Source: Nonomuraea cypriaca (GTDB taxonomy: Bacteria; Actinomycetota; Actinomycetes; Streptosporangiales; Streptosporangiaceae). From it: a stretch of 64,000 nt of DNA. Under the pieces are notes generated by a model that was given only the letters and a program-made list of their open reading frames with translations, was not told where the DNA came from and did no database searches. Within the stretch, counting starts at the first letter, position 1; each line of letters opens with the position of its first letter. Below are positions 7,643 through 16,707 of the stretch, one piece after another. The stretch lies in the NCBI RefSeq assembly GCF_015645445.1, contig NZ_JADOGI010000017.1, forward strand, positions 1 through 64,000. The letters run 5' to 3'. Position numbers and translations under genes: made by a program.

Positions 7643-9289
7643 ATGAGGGTTTGGGCGCGTGCCGCGCGAGGGGGCCGATCGACCGACGATTGGAGCAATG
7701 TGCGTAGAAGGTTTTCTCTGCTCGCCGGCGCCTTCGTGGCGGTGGCGGTGCTGTTACCCGTCTCGCCGGCCGCCGCTGGGGCCGTAAACGGAAACGAGAA
7801 CGAAGCGGCCGTGGCCATGGATGAAGGGGAGAAGTGGGGCGGTATCGAGTGGGCGCCCTGTGAGGAGGAGCCGGCCGCAGACTGCGGCAAGCTGACCGTA
7901 CCGATCGACTGGTCCAGGCCGTGGGGGCCCACCGTCGACATCGCCGTAGCCCGGCGCAAGGCCACCGACCCCGCTGCCCGCGTCGGATCGCTGGTGATCA
8001 ATCCCGGCGGACCGGGTGGGTCCGGCGTGGAGGCCGCGTACGGCGCCCCCGGGTTCTTCACCGAGGAGCTCCAGCGGCGGTTCGACATCGTGGGGTTCGA
8101 CCCGCGGGGCGTCGGCCGCAGTAACCCGGTGATCTGCTCGGCGTCCGTGTACAACCAGATGCCGGCCACCGTCATGACCAGCCAGGCCGACTTCGACGCC
8201 TGGAACACCTTCACCAAGAAGCTGCACCAGGACTGCCGGGAGCGTACCGGCCCCCTCTACGACCACGTCGACTCGGTCGACGTCGCCCGTGACCTGGACG
8301 CCCTCCGCGCCGCGCTCGGCGAGCGCAGGCTCACCTTCTACGGGATCTCGTACGGCACGCTGATCGGCCAGATGTACGCCGAGCTGTTCCCGCACCGGAT
8401 CCGCGCCATGGCGCTGGACAGCAACATGGACCACAGCCTCGGCGTCAAGGCGTTCCTCGACACCGAGGCCGCCGCCGTCGAGGACGCCTTCGACGAGTTC
8501 GTCGCCTGGTGTGAGGCGGATGAGACCTGTCCCCTGCATGGTCGTGACGTCCGGGAGCTGTGGGAGCGGCTGCTCGCGAAGGCGCGGGCCGGCGAGCTGT
8601 ACTACCCGGGCGTCCCTGATCGTCCGATGACCGAGGCGCAGGTCCTCTGGCAGGGCGTGCTGGGCAACGAGGGGCCCGCCTGGCAGCTGCTGAGCGAGAT
8701 GCTCATCGCCCTGGACGGCGGGCCGGTCCCGTCGGAGATGCCTCCGCTGCCCGGCAGGCAGCCCGTGACGGGGGAGGTCGCCTACCTGCCGACCGTGATC
8801 CTCTGCCAGGACTACAACCTTCGCGTACGCGACTACGAGGAGTACGCCGCGCTCCTGCGCAGCTCCGCGGCCCTCGCCCCCGACATGCGGTACAACCCGA
8901 TGCCGATCGAGGACCTGCCCATCTGCCTCAACCACCGCACCACCAACCCGCAGCACCACCTGCGGTACAGGGGCAGTGCTCCGCTGCTGCTGGGCAACTC
9001 GTTGCACGACCCGTCCACCCCGTACGGCTGGTCCGCCAACGTGGCCCGCCAGCTCGGCCCCAAGGCGGTGCTGCTCACCTACGAGGGATGGGGACACCGC
9101 ATCTACGGCAAGGACGAGTGCAGTACGGTTCCCATCGACAACTACCTGATCTCGCTGGTCGTGCCCCCGCACGGCTTCCGCTGCCCGGTAGGCGGCAGAG
9201 TCGAGACCACACTCAAGCGGCAGGCTGGGGTGTGGCCGACGGACTCGCTCTCCTGGGGCGGTTCGGTCCCGGCCTTCGCCGGCCACTGA
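7643..9289 (+). CDS. Secreted S33-family alpha/beta-hydrolase (tripeptidyl aminopeptidase type)
   Basis: Signal peptide: VRRRFSLLAGAFVAVAVLLP with cleavage near AAAGA. The mature protein shows the oxyanion-hole motif NPGGPGGSG, DIVGFDPRGVGRS, the nucleophile elbow GISYGT (Ser about 236), and the TAP-like C-terminal domain with the catalytic Asp in SLHDPSTPYGWS and His in GWGHRIYG. This is the layout of actinomycete secreted tripeptidyl aminopeptidases and related proline-type exopeptidases, which release short peptides from protein N-termini outside the cell. I place the start at ATG 7643. GTG at 7700, directly before VRRRF with GGAG upstream, would give a more conventional signal peptide. 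A TTGACC box near 7512 may be its promoter. Tandem repeats begin at its stop codon. Confidence 0.88.
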   Translation: MRVWARAARGGRSTDDWSNVRRRFSLLAGAFVAVAVLLPVSPAAAGAVNGNENEAAVAMDEGEKWGGIEWAPCEEEPAADCGKLTVPIDWSRPWGPTVDIAVARRKATDPAARVGSLVINPGGPGGSGVEAAYGAPGFFTEELQRRFDIVGFDPRGVGRSNPVICSASVYNQMPATVMTSQADFDAWNTFTKKLHQDCRERTGPLYDHVDSVDVARDLDALRAALGERRLTFYGISYGTLIGQMYAELFPHRIRAMALDSNMDHSLGVKAFLDTEAAAVEDAFDEFVAWCEADETCPLHGRDVRELWERLLAKARAGELYYPGVPDRPMTEAQVLWQGVLGNEGPAWQLLSEMLIALDGGPVPSEMPPLPGRQPVTGEVAYLPTVILCQDYNLRVRDYEEYAALLRSSAALAPDMRYNPMPIEDLPICLNHRTTNPQHHLRYRGSAPLLLGNSLHDPSTPYGWSANVARQLGPKAVLLTYEGWGHRIYGKDECSTVPIDNYLISLVVPPHGFRCPVGGRVETTLKRQAGVWPTDSLSWGGSVPAFAGH

Positions 9290-9358
9290 GACCGGCCACT
9301 GAGACCGGCCACTGAGACCGGCCACTGAGAGAGGCGGCTGAGAGAGGCGGCTGAGAGA
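9281..9358 (+). repeat. Six tandem 13-bp repeats over the peptidase stop codon
   Basis: Unit GGCCACTGAGACC occurs at 9281, 9294 and 9307. The copy at 9320 ends GAGA, and copies at 9333 and 9346 read GGCGGCTGAGAGA. The first unit contains the stop codon of the peptidase and the rest lie in its 3' untranslated region, directly before the terminator hairpin. The gradual drift from one unit type to another suggests stepwise slippage expansion. Confidence 0.85.
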
Positions 9359-9360
9359 GG

Positions 9361-9388
9361 CGTGAGCCGGGCGGCGGCCCGGCTCACG
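9361..9388 (+). terminator. Terminator hairpin after the S33 peptidase
   Basis: CGTGAGCCGGGC (9361-9372) and GCCCGGCTCACG (9377-9388) pair perfectly over 12 bp with a 4-base loop. There is no T tract, which is common in actinomycete terminators. It follows the tandem repeats and precedes the next promoter region. Confidence 0.8.
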
Positions 9389-9475
9389 CCTTCGGCTTGC
9401 GCCCGACGCCCGCGTAGAACGACCTGGAATGCCAGGCGGGAGAGGGTGAAGGACCAGGTCAGAGGTCTGTGAATC

Positions 9476-10387
9476 TTGAAATACCGTAATCGCGACCATG
9501 AACGGTCCGGCGGTCCTAAGATCCCAACCGTGTCGCTCGATCCGAACACACCGAACCTCGCCCGCATGTACGACTACATGCTCGGCGGCAAGGACAACCT
9601 CCCCGTGGACCGGGTGGCCGTCGACCAGCTCGCCCAGCACATTCCGGCGGCCACGCCGCTGGCCAGGGCCAATCGCGCGTTCCTCCAGCGCGCCGTGCGC
9701 CACCTGGCGGCGGCCGGTGTCCGGCAGTTCCTTGACCTGGGCAGCGGCCTGCCCACGCAGGGCAACGTGCACGAGGTCGTCCGCGACGTGGCGCCCGGCG
9801 CCAAGGTGGTCTACGTCGACCACGACCCGGTCGTCGCCGCGCACGCCGCGACGCTGCTGCAGGGGGAGGAACGGGTCCGGTTCGTCCGCGCCGACCTGCT
9901 GTGCCCGGCCGAGCTGCTGGCCGCTCCCGAGGTCTCGGACTTCCTCGACCTGGCCGAGCCGGTCGGTGTGTCGCTCGTGTCGATACTGCACTTCGTCCCC
10001 GACGCCGGCGACCCGGCGGCGATGGTCGCGATCCTGCGAGACGCGGTGGCGCCCGGCAGCCACCTCGCGCTCACCCACGCGGTCTCCACACTCGGCCGGG
10101 GCGACACGAAGCCGAGTGCGAGGGAAGCTGCGAAGGGCGCCGGGGAGGCGAGTGCGGAGGAGGGCACCGAAGGGGAGGAGGAGGGGGCGAAGACGGTCTA
10201 TCGGGGCTCGTCCGCCGGTGGGGCGACGGGCCGGTCCCTGGCGGAGATCCGGGGGTTCTTCGGCGACTTCGAGCTGGTCGAGCCGGGGCTCGTCCAGGCC
10301 GCCGACTGGCGGCCCGACGGTTCGGCCGGGCACGTCACCCTGCCGGGCTACCTGCTGGCGGGCGTCGCAAAGAAGACCTTGCTGTAG
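9476..10387 (+). CDS. SAM-dependent methyltransferase, DUF574 family
   Basis: The family hallmark is ARMYDYMLGGKDNLPVDR near the N-terminus, followed by the SAM motif FLDLGSGLPTQGNVHEV and VVYVDHDPVV. HAVSTLG and a C-terminal VTLPGYLLAGVAKK follow. The family (PF04672) is abundant in actinomycetes, and substrates are mostly unknown. An unusual acidic, alanine- and glutamate-rich insert of about 30 residues (about 210-240, containing EEGTEGEEEGAK) interrupts the fold between the core and the C-terminal helix. I list the TTG at 9476, which has AGAGG upstream. The in-frame GTG at 9530 (SLDPNTPNLARMYD) is equally plausible and closer to the family start. Confidence 0.85.
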   Translation: MKYRNRDHERSGGPKIPTVSLDPNTPNLARMYDYMLGGKDNLPVDRVAVDQLAQHIPAATPLARANRAFLQRAVRHLAAAGVRQFLDLGSGLPTQGNVHEVVRDVAPGAKVVYVDHDPVVAAHAATLLQGEERVRFVRADLLCPAELLAAPEVSDFLDLAEPVGVSLVSILHFVPDAGDPAAMVAILRDAVAPGSHLALTHAVSTLGRGDTKPSAREAAKGAGEASAEEGTEGEEEGAKTVYRGSSAGGATGRSLAEIRGFFGDFELVEPGLVQAADWRPDGSAGHVTLPGYLLAGVAKKTLL

Positions 10388-10598
10388 AAATCTCCCGGTA
10401 GGAGGGGAAGACGTCCCGGTAGAAGCGGGCGGCAAAGGTACCTTTAAGCCATCTGGCGCACCCCCTACGTAATCGGATACGTACGGACAGTTACTATGGC
10501 CAGGATCGTGCATGTACGCATCGTGCGGGCGCTGCCCCGGAGCGAGCGGTTCCGAGTCCTTGGCCCGCACGGTCGCAACTGCTCCAGGGGGGCTGGAA

Positions 10599-12014
10599 AT
10601 GACCGATGAAACCCGGGCCGACAGGACAGAGACCACTGAGCTGGGCACGGAGGCCGAAACCGTACTGCTGCACGCCCAGGACGACCCGGTGGCCTCGGCG
10701 GCTGTGGACGCGGCCGTCGAGACCGAGTTGCTGGAGGCCGGCGACTTCGCGACGCGCGCGGCCGTGGAGGCGGAGTGGCTGGCGGCCAAGAGGGAGAGCG
10801 ACCGCCAGATCGGCGAGCTCGACCCGACGGACCAGGACCGCGTACGCCGGCTCCAGCGTGAGCTGCGTGCCCTGGGCGTCGACGTCTGGCCGGTGGCCAG
10901 GTGGTGGGGCTTCGAGATCCACATGAACGAGGCCGGCGCGCTCCGGGCCGCCGAGGTCGCGGACAAGCTGGGCGAGGTCTCGGGCACGGTGCTCGGCGCC
11001 TGGCTTGCGCCGATCGTCGAATGGTCGGTGCGCAACAAGTCCGGCTGGATCACCACGATCGCCCGCCCGTACGGCGTCAAGCTGGTCTCCCCCTGGACCG
11101 CGCCCGCCACGGTCGTCCCGGCGCGCCCGGCGGGCACGGCAGTGGGTGACTCCAGGCTGTACTGGACGGTGTTCGAGCCAGGCGAGGGCTGGAGCCCGGA
11201 CCAGCGGTTCGTCGACCACTTCAGCGTGTCGGGCCCGGCCGTCGCCGAATTCCAGGACCGGCTGTACATCGCCCACCGCGGCACCGCCGACGACTCCAGC
11301 CTGTGGTGGACGGTCTACGACGCGGAGGAGGGCTGGAGCGAGGCCCAGAAGTTCCCGAAGCACTTCAGTGACGCGGGGCCGGCGCTGGCCGCGTACGACG
11401 GTCAGCTCTACTGCGTGCACCGGGGCAACGGCGGCGACGGGAGCCTGTGGTGGACCCGGTGGGACGGCTCCCGCTGGACGCCCGACGCCAAGCTGCCCAA
11501 GCACTCCACCGGCACCAGCCCGGCGCTGGCCGCGTACGACGGTCAGCTCTACTGCGTGCACCGCGGCAACGGCGACGACGCCGCCCTGTGGTGGACCCGC
11601 TGGGACGGCAAGAGCTGGAGCGCCGACCAGAGGTTCCCGAACCACACCACCGCCGCGAACCCGGCGCTGGCGTCCTACCGCGGCCACCTCTACTGCGTGC
11701 ACCGCGGCAACGGCGACGACGCCGCCCTGTGGTGGACCCGCTGGGACGGCAAGTCCTGGAGCGCCGACCAGAGGCTGCCCGGCCATCTCGCCACCGGGGG
11801 CCCGGCCCTGACCGTCTACAAGGACCGGCTCTACTGCGTACACCGCGGCGGCTCCGACCAGAGCCTGTGGTGGGCCTGCTTCGACGGCTCCACCTGGAGC
11901 GGCGACGAGCGGCTGCCCGACCACTACAGCGCCGAGAGCCCGGCCGCGATCGCCTTCCGCGACAAGAACGCCACCCGCGACCAGCTCCTGTGCCTGCACC
12001 GGGGCACCCGCTGA
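10599..12014 (+). CDS. Six-repeat beta-propeller protein (lectin- or sialidase-like fold)
   Basis: The 471-residue protein has a charged helical N-terminal region (1-180) without signal peptide, then six repeats of about 47 residues from about 183 to the end. Each has the pattern LWWT-WDG-W-D-LP-H-GPALA-Y-LYCVHRG. Six such units are expected to close into a six-bladed propeller, as in some fucose-binding lectins and sialidase-like proteins. The middle units are nearly identical at DNA level with a 141-bp period (for example 11385 and 11526, 11586 and 11727), so they arose recently by duplication. I assign no enzyme activity. Ligand binding is a guess. ATG at 10599 is preferred over the one at 10512 because a G-rich ribosome site precedes it and upstream residues look non-coding. 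Confidence 0.75.
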   Translation: MTDETRADRTETTELGTEAETVLLHAQDDPVASAAVDAAVETELLEAGDFATRAAVEAEWLAAKRESDRQIGELDPTDQDRVRRLQRELRALGVDVWPVARWWGFEIHMNEAGALRAAEVADKLGEVSGTVLGAWLAPIVEWSVRNKSGWITTIARPYGVKLVSPWTAPATVVPARPAGTAVGDSRLYWTVFEPGEGWSPDQRFVDHFSVSGPAVAEFQDRLYIAHRGTADDSSLWWTVYDAEEGWSEAQKFPKHFSDAGPALAAYDGQLYCVHRGNGGDGSLWWTRWDGSRWTPDAKLPKHSTGTSPALAAYDGQLYCVHRGNGDDAALWWTRWDGKSWSADQRFPNHTTAANPALASYRGHLYCVHRGNGDDAALWWTRWDGKSWSADQRLPGHLATGGPALTVYKDRLYCVHRGGSDQSLWWACFDGSTWSGDERLPDHYSAESPAAIAFRDKNATRDQLLCLHRGTR

Positions 12015-12020
12015 AACGGC

Positions 12021-12050
12021 AAGTGCCGGCTCGCACGCGAGCCGGCACTT
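12021..12050. terminator. Bidirectional terminator between convergent genes
   Basis: AAGTGCCGGCTCG (12021-12033) and CGAGCCGGCACTT (12038-12050) form a perfect 13-bp stem with a 4-base loop. The hairpin lies between the stop of the propeller gene (12014) and that of the hydrolase on the other strand (12066), so it can serve both. Confidence 0.88.
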
Positions 12051-12065
12051 GATCGTTCGTCAGCC

Positions 12066-13403
12066 TCACCAACCGGCCAACTGCTCCACGAACCACTCGG
12101 CCAGCGTCTTGGACACGGCGCTGTGCGGCTGGTTGCCCGGGTCGCAGCAGAACGCGTCGAGCAGCGTCTCGTCCTTGGGCAGGTCGCTCAGGTCGGCGTA
12201 AAGGTCCGACTGCCACTTGCGCGGGTCCCTGGCCAGCGCGGCCGCGCTCACCGACGGGACGAAGCAGGTGTTGCGGAACCGGTCCTGGATGGGCAGCCCC
12301 ATCGCGTCGGCGATCCTGCTGAACGAGTCCAGCGTGCCACCGGGCGCCCCGTCGAACCCGGCCACGTGCGAGGTCGCGCTCGACCAGATCGGTTCGCCGG
12401 TGAGACGGATCTCACCGATGTTCCTGCGCTCGCCCAGATCCGGCTGGATCCGTACGGTGAGCTCCAGCGGGCCCTCGTTCAGGTCGAACACCGGCGTGCC
12501 AGGCGGCAGGTCCTCTCCCGTGCCGTCGCCGGTGCCGTTGACCAGGCCCAGCTTGTACGGGCGCATCGGGAACCAGCCGATCCGCTGCAGGTCCTCCAGG
12601 AAGTCGTTGCGCAGGTCGCTGGAGGTGGTCACCTGACCCGAGTAGTTCTCGTTCGGAACCCAGCCCCACAGGAGCTGCTGCGCGGCCGGGCTGCGGATCA
12701 GGTCGGCCTGGCCCGGCTTGCCCGGGTTGGGTGTCAGCGACTCCTGCAGGTAGGCGAGCTGCTGGAGCACGAGCGGGATCCAGGCGCCGAGGTGCGGGGT
12801 GTCCCAGGAGAAGTACTTGTCCGTCTGGTGGTCGTCGCCGTCGCTCTCCATGCGGGCCAGCGCGTACCTGGTGATCATGCCACCCATGCTGACGCCGCCG
12901 ACGACCAGCGGGTTGTCGCCTTCCCGGTCGGTGATGGCCCGCCGCACACAGCTGACCGCCACCGCCGCGTTGGCCTGGATGAAGGTGTGCCGCTGGTCGA
13001 AGCCGAGCAGCACCACGTCGATGCCCATCATCCTGAGCTGGTCCAGGAGTCCGGGCGTGCCCTTCTCGTAGGCCGCGTTGAGGTGCTGCCACAGCTCGTC
13101 CAGGTCGCTCGGCCCGTAGTTGAAGCCGTCGGCCAGGATCAGCGGCCTGACCAGCGCCGAGTGGCCGTCGGCCAGGTAGACGCCGGCCCGGCCGGTGGCC
13201 GTGTGGCCCTGGTGCGGCTGGTCGCCCACCAGGTCCCACACGCGGTCGGGGGCGGCCGCCCTGCGATGGCGGGCCGGCGGGGTCGCGAACCAGACCCCCT
13301 GGTCGCCCAGCGTGTTCGCGATCCGCTGGGCCTGGTCGGGACTGAGGCCGCGCTCGACGGCCCTGGCTATGGCATTGACGTCGATCCTCGGTTCCTGAGC
13401 CAT
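12066..13403 (-). CDS. Lipase/esterase-like alpha/beta-hydrolase
   Basis: With ATG at 13403 (GAGGAGAGGA upstream) the protein has 445 residues and no signal peptide. The core shows LILADGFNYGPS, VVLLGFDQRHTFIQANAAVA, and the nucleophile elbow VGGVSMGGMITRYAL (Ser about 172). SWDTPHLGAWIPL follows, and SSATSHVAGFDGAPGG near the end may contain the catalytic His. This resembles esterase/lipase-type proteins that hydrolyse esters of unknown nature. The N-terminal 75 residues, before the hydrolase core, are not recognised. It converges on the propeller gene, and a shared terminator separates them. Confidence 0.75.
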   Translation of the reverse strand: MAQEPRIDVNAIARAVERGLSPDQAQRIANTLGDQGVWFATPPARHRRAAAPDRVWDLVGDQPHQGHTATGRAGVYLADGHSALVRPLILADGFNYGPSDLDELWQHLNAAYEKGTPGLLDQLRMMGIDVVLLGFDQRHTFIQANAAVAVSCVRRAITDREGDNPLVVGGVSMGGMITRYALARMESDGDDHQTDKYFSWDTPHLGAWIPLVLQQLAYLQESLTPNPGKPGQADLIRSPAAQQLLWGWVPNENYSGQVTTSSDLRNDFLEDLQRIGWFPMRPYKLGLVNGTGDGTGEDLPPGTPVFDLNEGPLELTVRIQPDLGERRNIGEIRLTGEPIWSSATSHVAGFDGAPGGTLDSFSRIADAMGLPIQDRFRNTCFVPSVSAAALARDPRKWQSDLYADLSDLPKDETLLDAFCCDPGNQPHSAVSKTLAEWFVEQLAGW

Positions 13404-13533
13404 TGCTCGATCCTCTCCTCGGGCCCGCGCGCGGGGCCACTGACCACACTCTATGGTTACTGAGCGTGATATATCGAGCACAAAAGGTAGTGTTGCCGCA
13501 GGTCACGGACCTGATCGGGGCGCGCAGGGAAAG

Positions 13534-15734
13534 TCAGTCGAAGAGCTTGTCCGGCGTGATCGGCAGGTCCCTGATCCGCTTGCCGGTGGCGTTGCGGACG
13601 GCGTTGGCGATCGCGGCCGCGCTGCCCACGCTGCTGAGCTCGCCGATGCCGCGTACCCCGGCCTCGTTGTAGTTGGTGTCCGGATAATTCAGGAAATGTA
13701 CGTCGATTGGGGGATGTCGGCGTTGATGGGGACGAGGTAGTCGGCGAAGTTGGCGTTGGCGTACCGGCCGGTGGACGGCTCCAGGTGGGCGTCCTCCAGC
13801 AGCGCCTGGCCCAGGCTCATGACGATGCCGCCGACGATCTGGCTGCGCGCGGTCTTCGGGTTCACGATGGCGCCGGCGTCGACCACCGCGGTCATGCGGG
13901 AGAGCACCGCCTCGCCGGTCCACCGGTTGACCCTGACCTCGCAGAAGTACGCCGCGTACGACGCGAACTTGTACCGCGTGGTCTCCGGCTTCAGCGTGGC
14001 GGAGGCGGTGACGCCGACGCCGTCCATGCCCGCCGCGGTGAGCACCTCCCCGAAGCCGAGCCGCCGGCCCCCGCCGACGAGGTCGCCCCCGTCGTAACGG
14101 ACCTCGGCGGGGTCCATGCCGTGGAACGGCGAGCCGGCCCGCTCCACGGCCTGCCTGATCAATTCCTTGACGGCCTCGGCGGCGGCGTCGTGCACCGCGG
14201 AGGCCACGTTGGCGGTCGTCATCGAGCCGGCCGCGCCCAGCATGGCGTCACCCTCCCAGCGCACCGGCAGGGTCGAGTCGCCGAGCGCGGGCTTGACGCG
14301 TTCGGCCGGGATGCCGAGGAACTGGGCGCCGAGCAGGGCCATCACGGTCCACGCGCCGGTGCCGAGATCGGCGGTGGAGGTGGCCACGGCCACCGTGCCG
14401 TTGGCGCGGAAGCGTACGGACGCGTCCGTCGCGAACTGGGTGTTCGGCAGGACGCCACTGGCCATGCCCATCCCGACGAACCAGTCGCCGTCGACGACCG
14501 AGCGCGGCCGTGCGGCGCGCCGCGCCCAGCCGAACCGCTCTGCCCCGACTCTGTAGCACTCGTCCAGGTGCTTGCTGGAGAAGGGCAACGGCTCCGGCGC
14601 GTCCGGCGCGGGGTAGGTGGTCGTGAGGTAGTTCTTCGTACGCAGCTCGACCGGGTCGATGTCAAGCTTGATCGCCAGCTCGTCCAGGGCGCACTCCAGC
14701 GCGAACGACCCCGCTTCGTACCCCGGCGCCCGCATGATCGTCGCCTTGGGCGTGTCCATGATGCCCAGTCGCGGCTCCAGGTACAGGTTGGGGGCCTGGT
14801 AGAGGTCCTTCGCGACGCCCGTCGGGTTCTCGATCACCATGGCGGAGACGCCGACGTTCTTGATCGCGGTCAGCCTGCCGTCCCTGCTCGCGCCGAGCGC
14901 GATCTCCTGGTGGAACTCGGTGCGGTGGCCGGTCACCGTGTAGAGCTGCTCGCGGGTGGTCACCACCTTCACGGGCCGGCCCAGCGCCCGCGCCGCCGCG
15001 GCCGCCAGGAACGTGGGCGACCAGGTGACGACCTTGCCGCCGAAGCCGCCGCCCACGTGCGGGCTGATCACGTGTACGTCCGTCTTGTCGATCCCGAACG
15101 CCTCGGCGAGCTCCAGGGCGTGCATCGACGGGCTCTGCGTGCCGCTGTAGATCGTCAGCCGGTCGCCCTCCCACATGGCGACGGCCGCGTGCGGCTCCAT
15201 GGGGTTGTGCTGCTTCGGCGGCTGGTCGTAGGTCGCCGAGACCGTGACCTCGCTGCCGGCGAGCGCCTCGTCGATGGTGGGGACGCCGTCGGCGAGAATC
15301 TCGACCTTCGGCGCCGCCGGCGACGGCTGCGAGTCCCGGCAGGCCTGCTCCCACGACGCCATCGGCTGCCGCGCGTCGTACGTGACCCCGACCAGCGTGG
15401 CGGCGTCGCGGGCCTGCTCGAACGTCTCCGCCACGACCAGGGCGACGACCTGACCGTAGTAGTTCACGTCGTGGTCCTGCAGCGGGCGGCGCGCCTCGCC
15501 GCCGATCTGGATCACCAGTGACTGCGGCGGGAGCATGGTCAGCGGCTCGTCCGGCGTGTAGACGGCGATCACGCCGGGCGCGCTGCGGGCGGCGGCGATG
15601 TCCATGGCGGCGACCAGGCCCTTGCCGACCGTGCTGGTCACCAGGTAGCCGTACGCGACGTCGTGCGGGGTGTTGTCGGCGGCGTACTTGGCCGCGCCGG
15701 TGACCTTGAGACGGCCTTCGATCCGGTTGAGCAT
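13534..15734 (-). pseudogene. paoC: Molybdenum-binding subunit of periplasmic aldehyde oxidoreductase (PaoC/YagR type), frameshifted
   Basis: This is the xanthine-oxidase-family large subunit. KVTGAAKYAADN at the start, NPMEPHAAVAMWEGD, HVGGGFGGK (molybdopterin site), MRAPGYEAGSFALE and MTTANVASAVHDAA are all as expected. At a run of five G (13709-13713, five C in the coding sense) the frame shifts. The frame read from the start stops at 13689 after NADIPQSTYIS. The expected sequence PIDVHFLNYPDTNYNEAGVR continues in another frame to 13534. One additional C would restore a continuous protein of about 733 residues. The lost tail contains GIGELSSVG, whose Glu is the catalytic base in this family. 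The gene follows the FAD subunit with a 1-base gap. Sequencing error, a real mutation or slippage are all possible. Confidence 0.85.
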
Positions 15735-15735
15735 G

Positions 15736-16707
15736 TCAGCCTGCCAGCTTCATGAGAGCGCGGACGATGGTTCTGCGCAGCAGCGAGGGCTTGAAGCCGT
15801 TGTGCGCGAGCGGCCTGGCCCCCTCGGCGGCGCCGGCCGTGGCCGACTCGAACGCCTCCTCGGTCATCCGCCGGCCGATCAGCGCACGCTCTACGGCAGG
15901 CAGCCGCCAGGGCCGCGTGCCCACGCCGCCCGCCGCGACCCGCGCGCCTGCGATGACGCCGTCCCTGACGTCCACGGCCACGGCGGCCGAGGTGAGCGCG
16001 AACTCGTACGAGCGGCGGTCGCGTACCTTCACGTACGTCGAGCGCCGTGCCCAGGGCAGGGCGGGCACCGACACGGCGGCGATCAGCTCGCCGGGCCGTA
16101 ACTCGTTCTCCTGGTGCGGGGTGCCGGCCGGCAGCCGGTAGAAGTCGGCGAGGCGTACGTCGCGCGTGCCGTCGCGGCCGGCCAGGCGTACCGTCGCGTC
16201 CAGCGCCACCAGCGCCACCGCGAGGTCGCTGGGGTGCGTGGCCGCGCAGGCGTCGCTGGTGCCCAGCACGGCGTGCGTCCGGTTCGCGCCCTCGATGGCC
16301 GGGCAACCCGACCCCGGGTCGCGCTTGTTGCACGGCATGGCGACGTCGCGGAAATAGCCGCAGCGGGTGCGCTGGAGCAGGTTGCCGCCGATCGTGGCCA
16401 TGTTCCTGATCTGCGGCGACGCGCTCTGCGTCAGCGCCTCGGCGAGCACCGGGTACGCGCGGGTGACCAGGGCGTGCTCGGCCACGTCGCTCATCCGCTC
16501 CATCGCGCCGATGCGCACGCCGCCGCCCTGCCGCTCGATCCCGCGCAGCGGCAGCCCCGTGATGTCCAGCACGTGCTCGGGCGCGACGACCTCCAGCTTC
16601 ATCAGGTCGACCAGCGTGGTGCCGCCGGCCAGGAACGCCGAGCCGGCGCCCGCCCGCTCCAGCGCCTCCCGCACGCTTTCCGGAGCCGCGTACGTGAACG
16701 GCCGCAT
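15736..16707 (-). CDS. paoB: FAD-binding subunit of periplasmic aldehyde oxidoreductase (PaoB/YagS type)
   Basis: The 323-residue protein begins MRPFTYAAPESVREAL and has the FAD motifs AGGTTLVDLMKLEV and ATIGGNLLQRTRCGYF. The Cys-rich stretch TRCGYFRDVAMPCNKRDPGSGC marks the PaoB/YagS subgroup, which carries an additional 4Fe-4S cluster. The C-terminal CO_deh_flav_C-like domain has YVKVRDRRSYEFALTSAAVA. The ATG overlaps the TGA of the 2Fe-2S subunit by one base, and the stop is one base before the large subunit. It passes electrons from the iron-sulfur subunit to the acceptor. Confidence 0.92.
   Translation of the reverse strand: MRPFTYAAPESVREALERAGAGSAFLAGGTTLVDLMKLEVVAPEHVLDITGLPLRGIERQGGGVRIGAMERMSDVAEHALVTRAYPVLAEALTQSASPQIRNMATIGGNLLQRTRCGYFRDVAMPCNKRDPGSGCPAIEGANRTHAVLGTSDACAATHPSDLAVALVALDATVRLAGRDGTRDVRLADFYRLPAGTPHQENELRPGELIAAVSVPALPWARRSTYVKVRDRRSYEFALTSAAVAVDVRDGVIAGARVAAGGVGTRPWRLPAVERALIGRRMTEEAFESATAGAAEGARPLAHNGFKPSLLRRTIVRALMKLAG

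Noticed and set aside
9281..9358. Possible CRISPR array
   Set aside because: Units of 13 bp are directly adjacent without spacers, and no cas gene is near. The same holds for the repeats at 61037-61174.
7754..11284. Minus-strand open frame of 1176 codons opposite the S33 peptidase, methyltransferase and propeller genes
   Set aside because: It runs antisense to three genes with clear family motifs. Its residue composition (Arg, Ala, Gly, Val, Pro) is that of a mirror frame in high-GC DNA and it shows no domain.
13707..15521. Plus-strand open frame of 604 codons opposite the molybdenum subunit
   Set aside because: The opposite strand encodes a canonical xanthine-oxidase-family protein. The plus frame is a compositional shadow.
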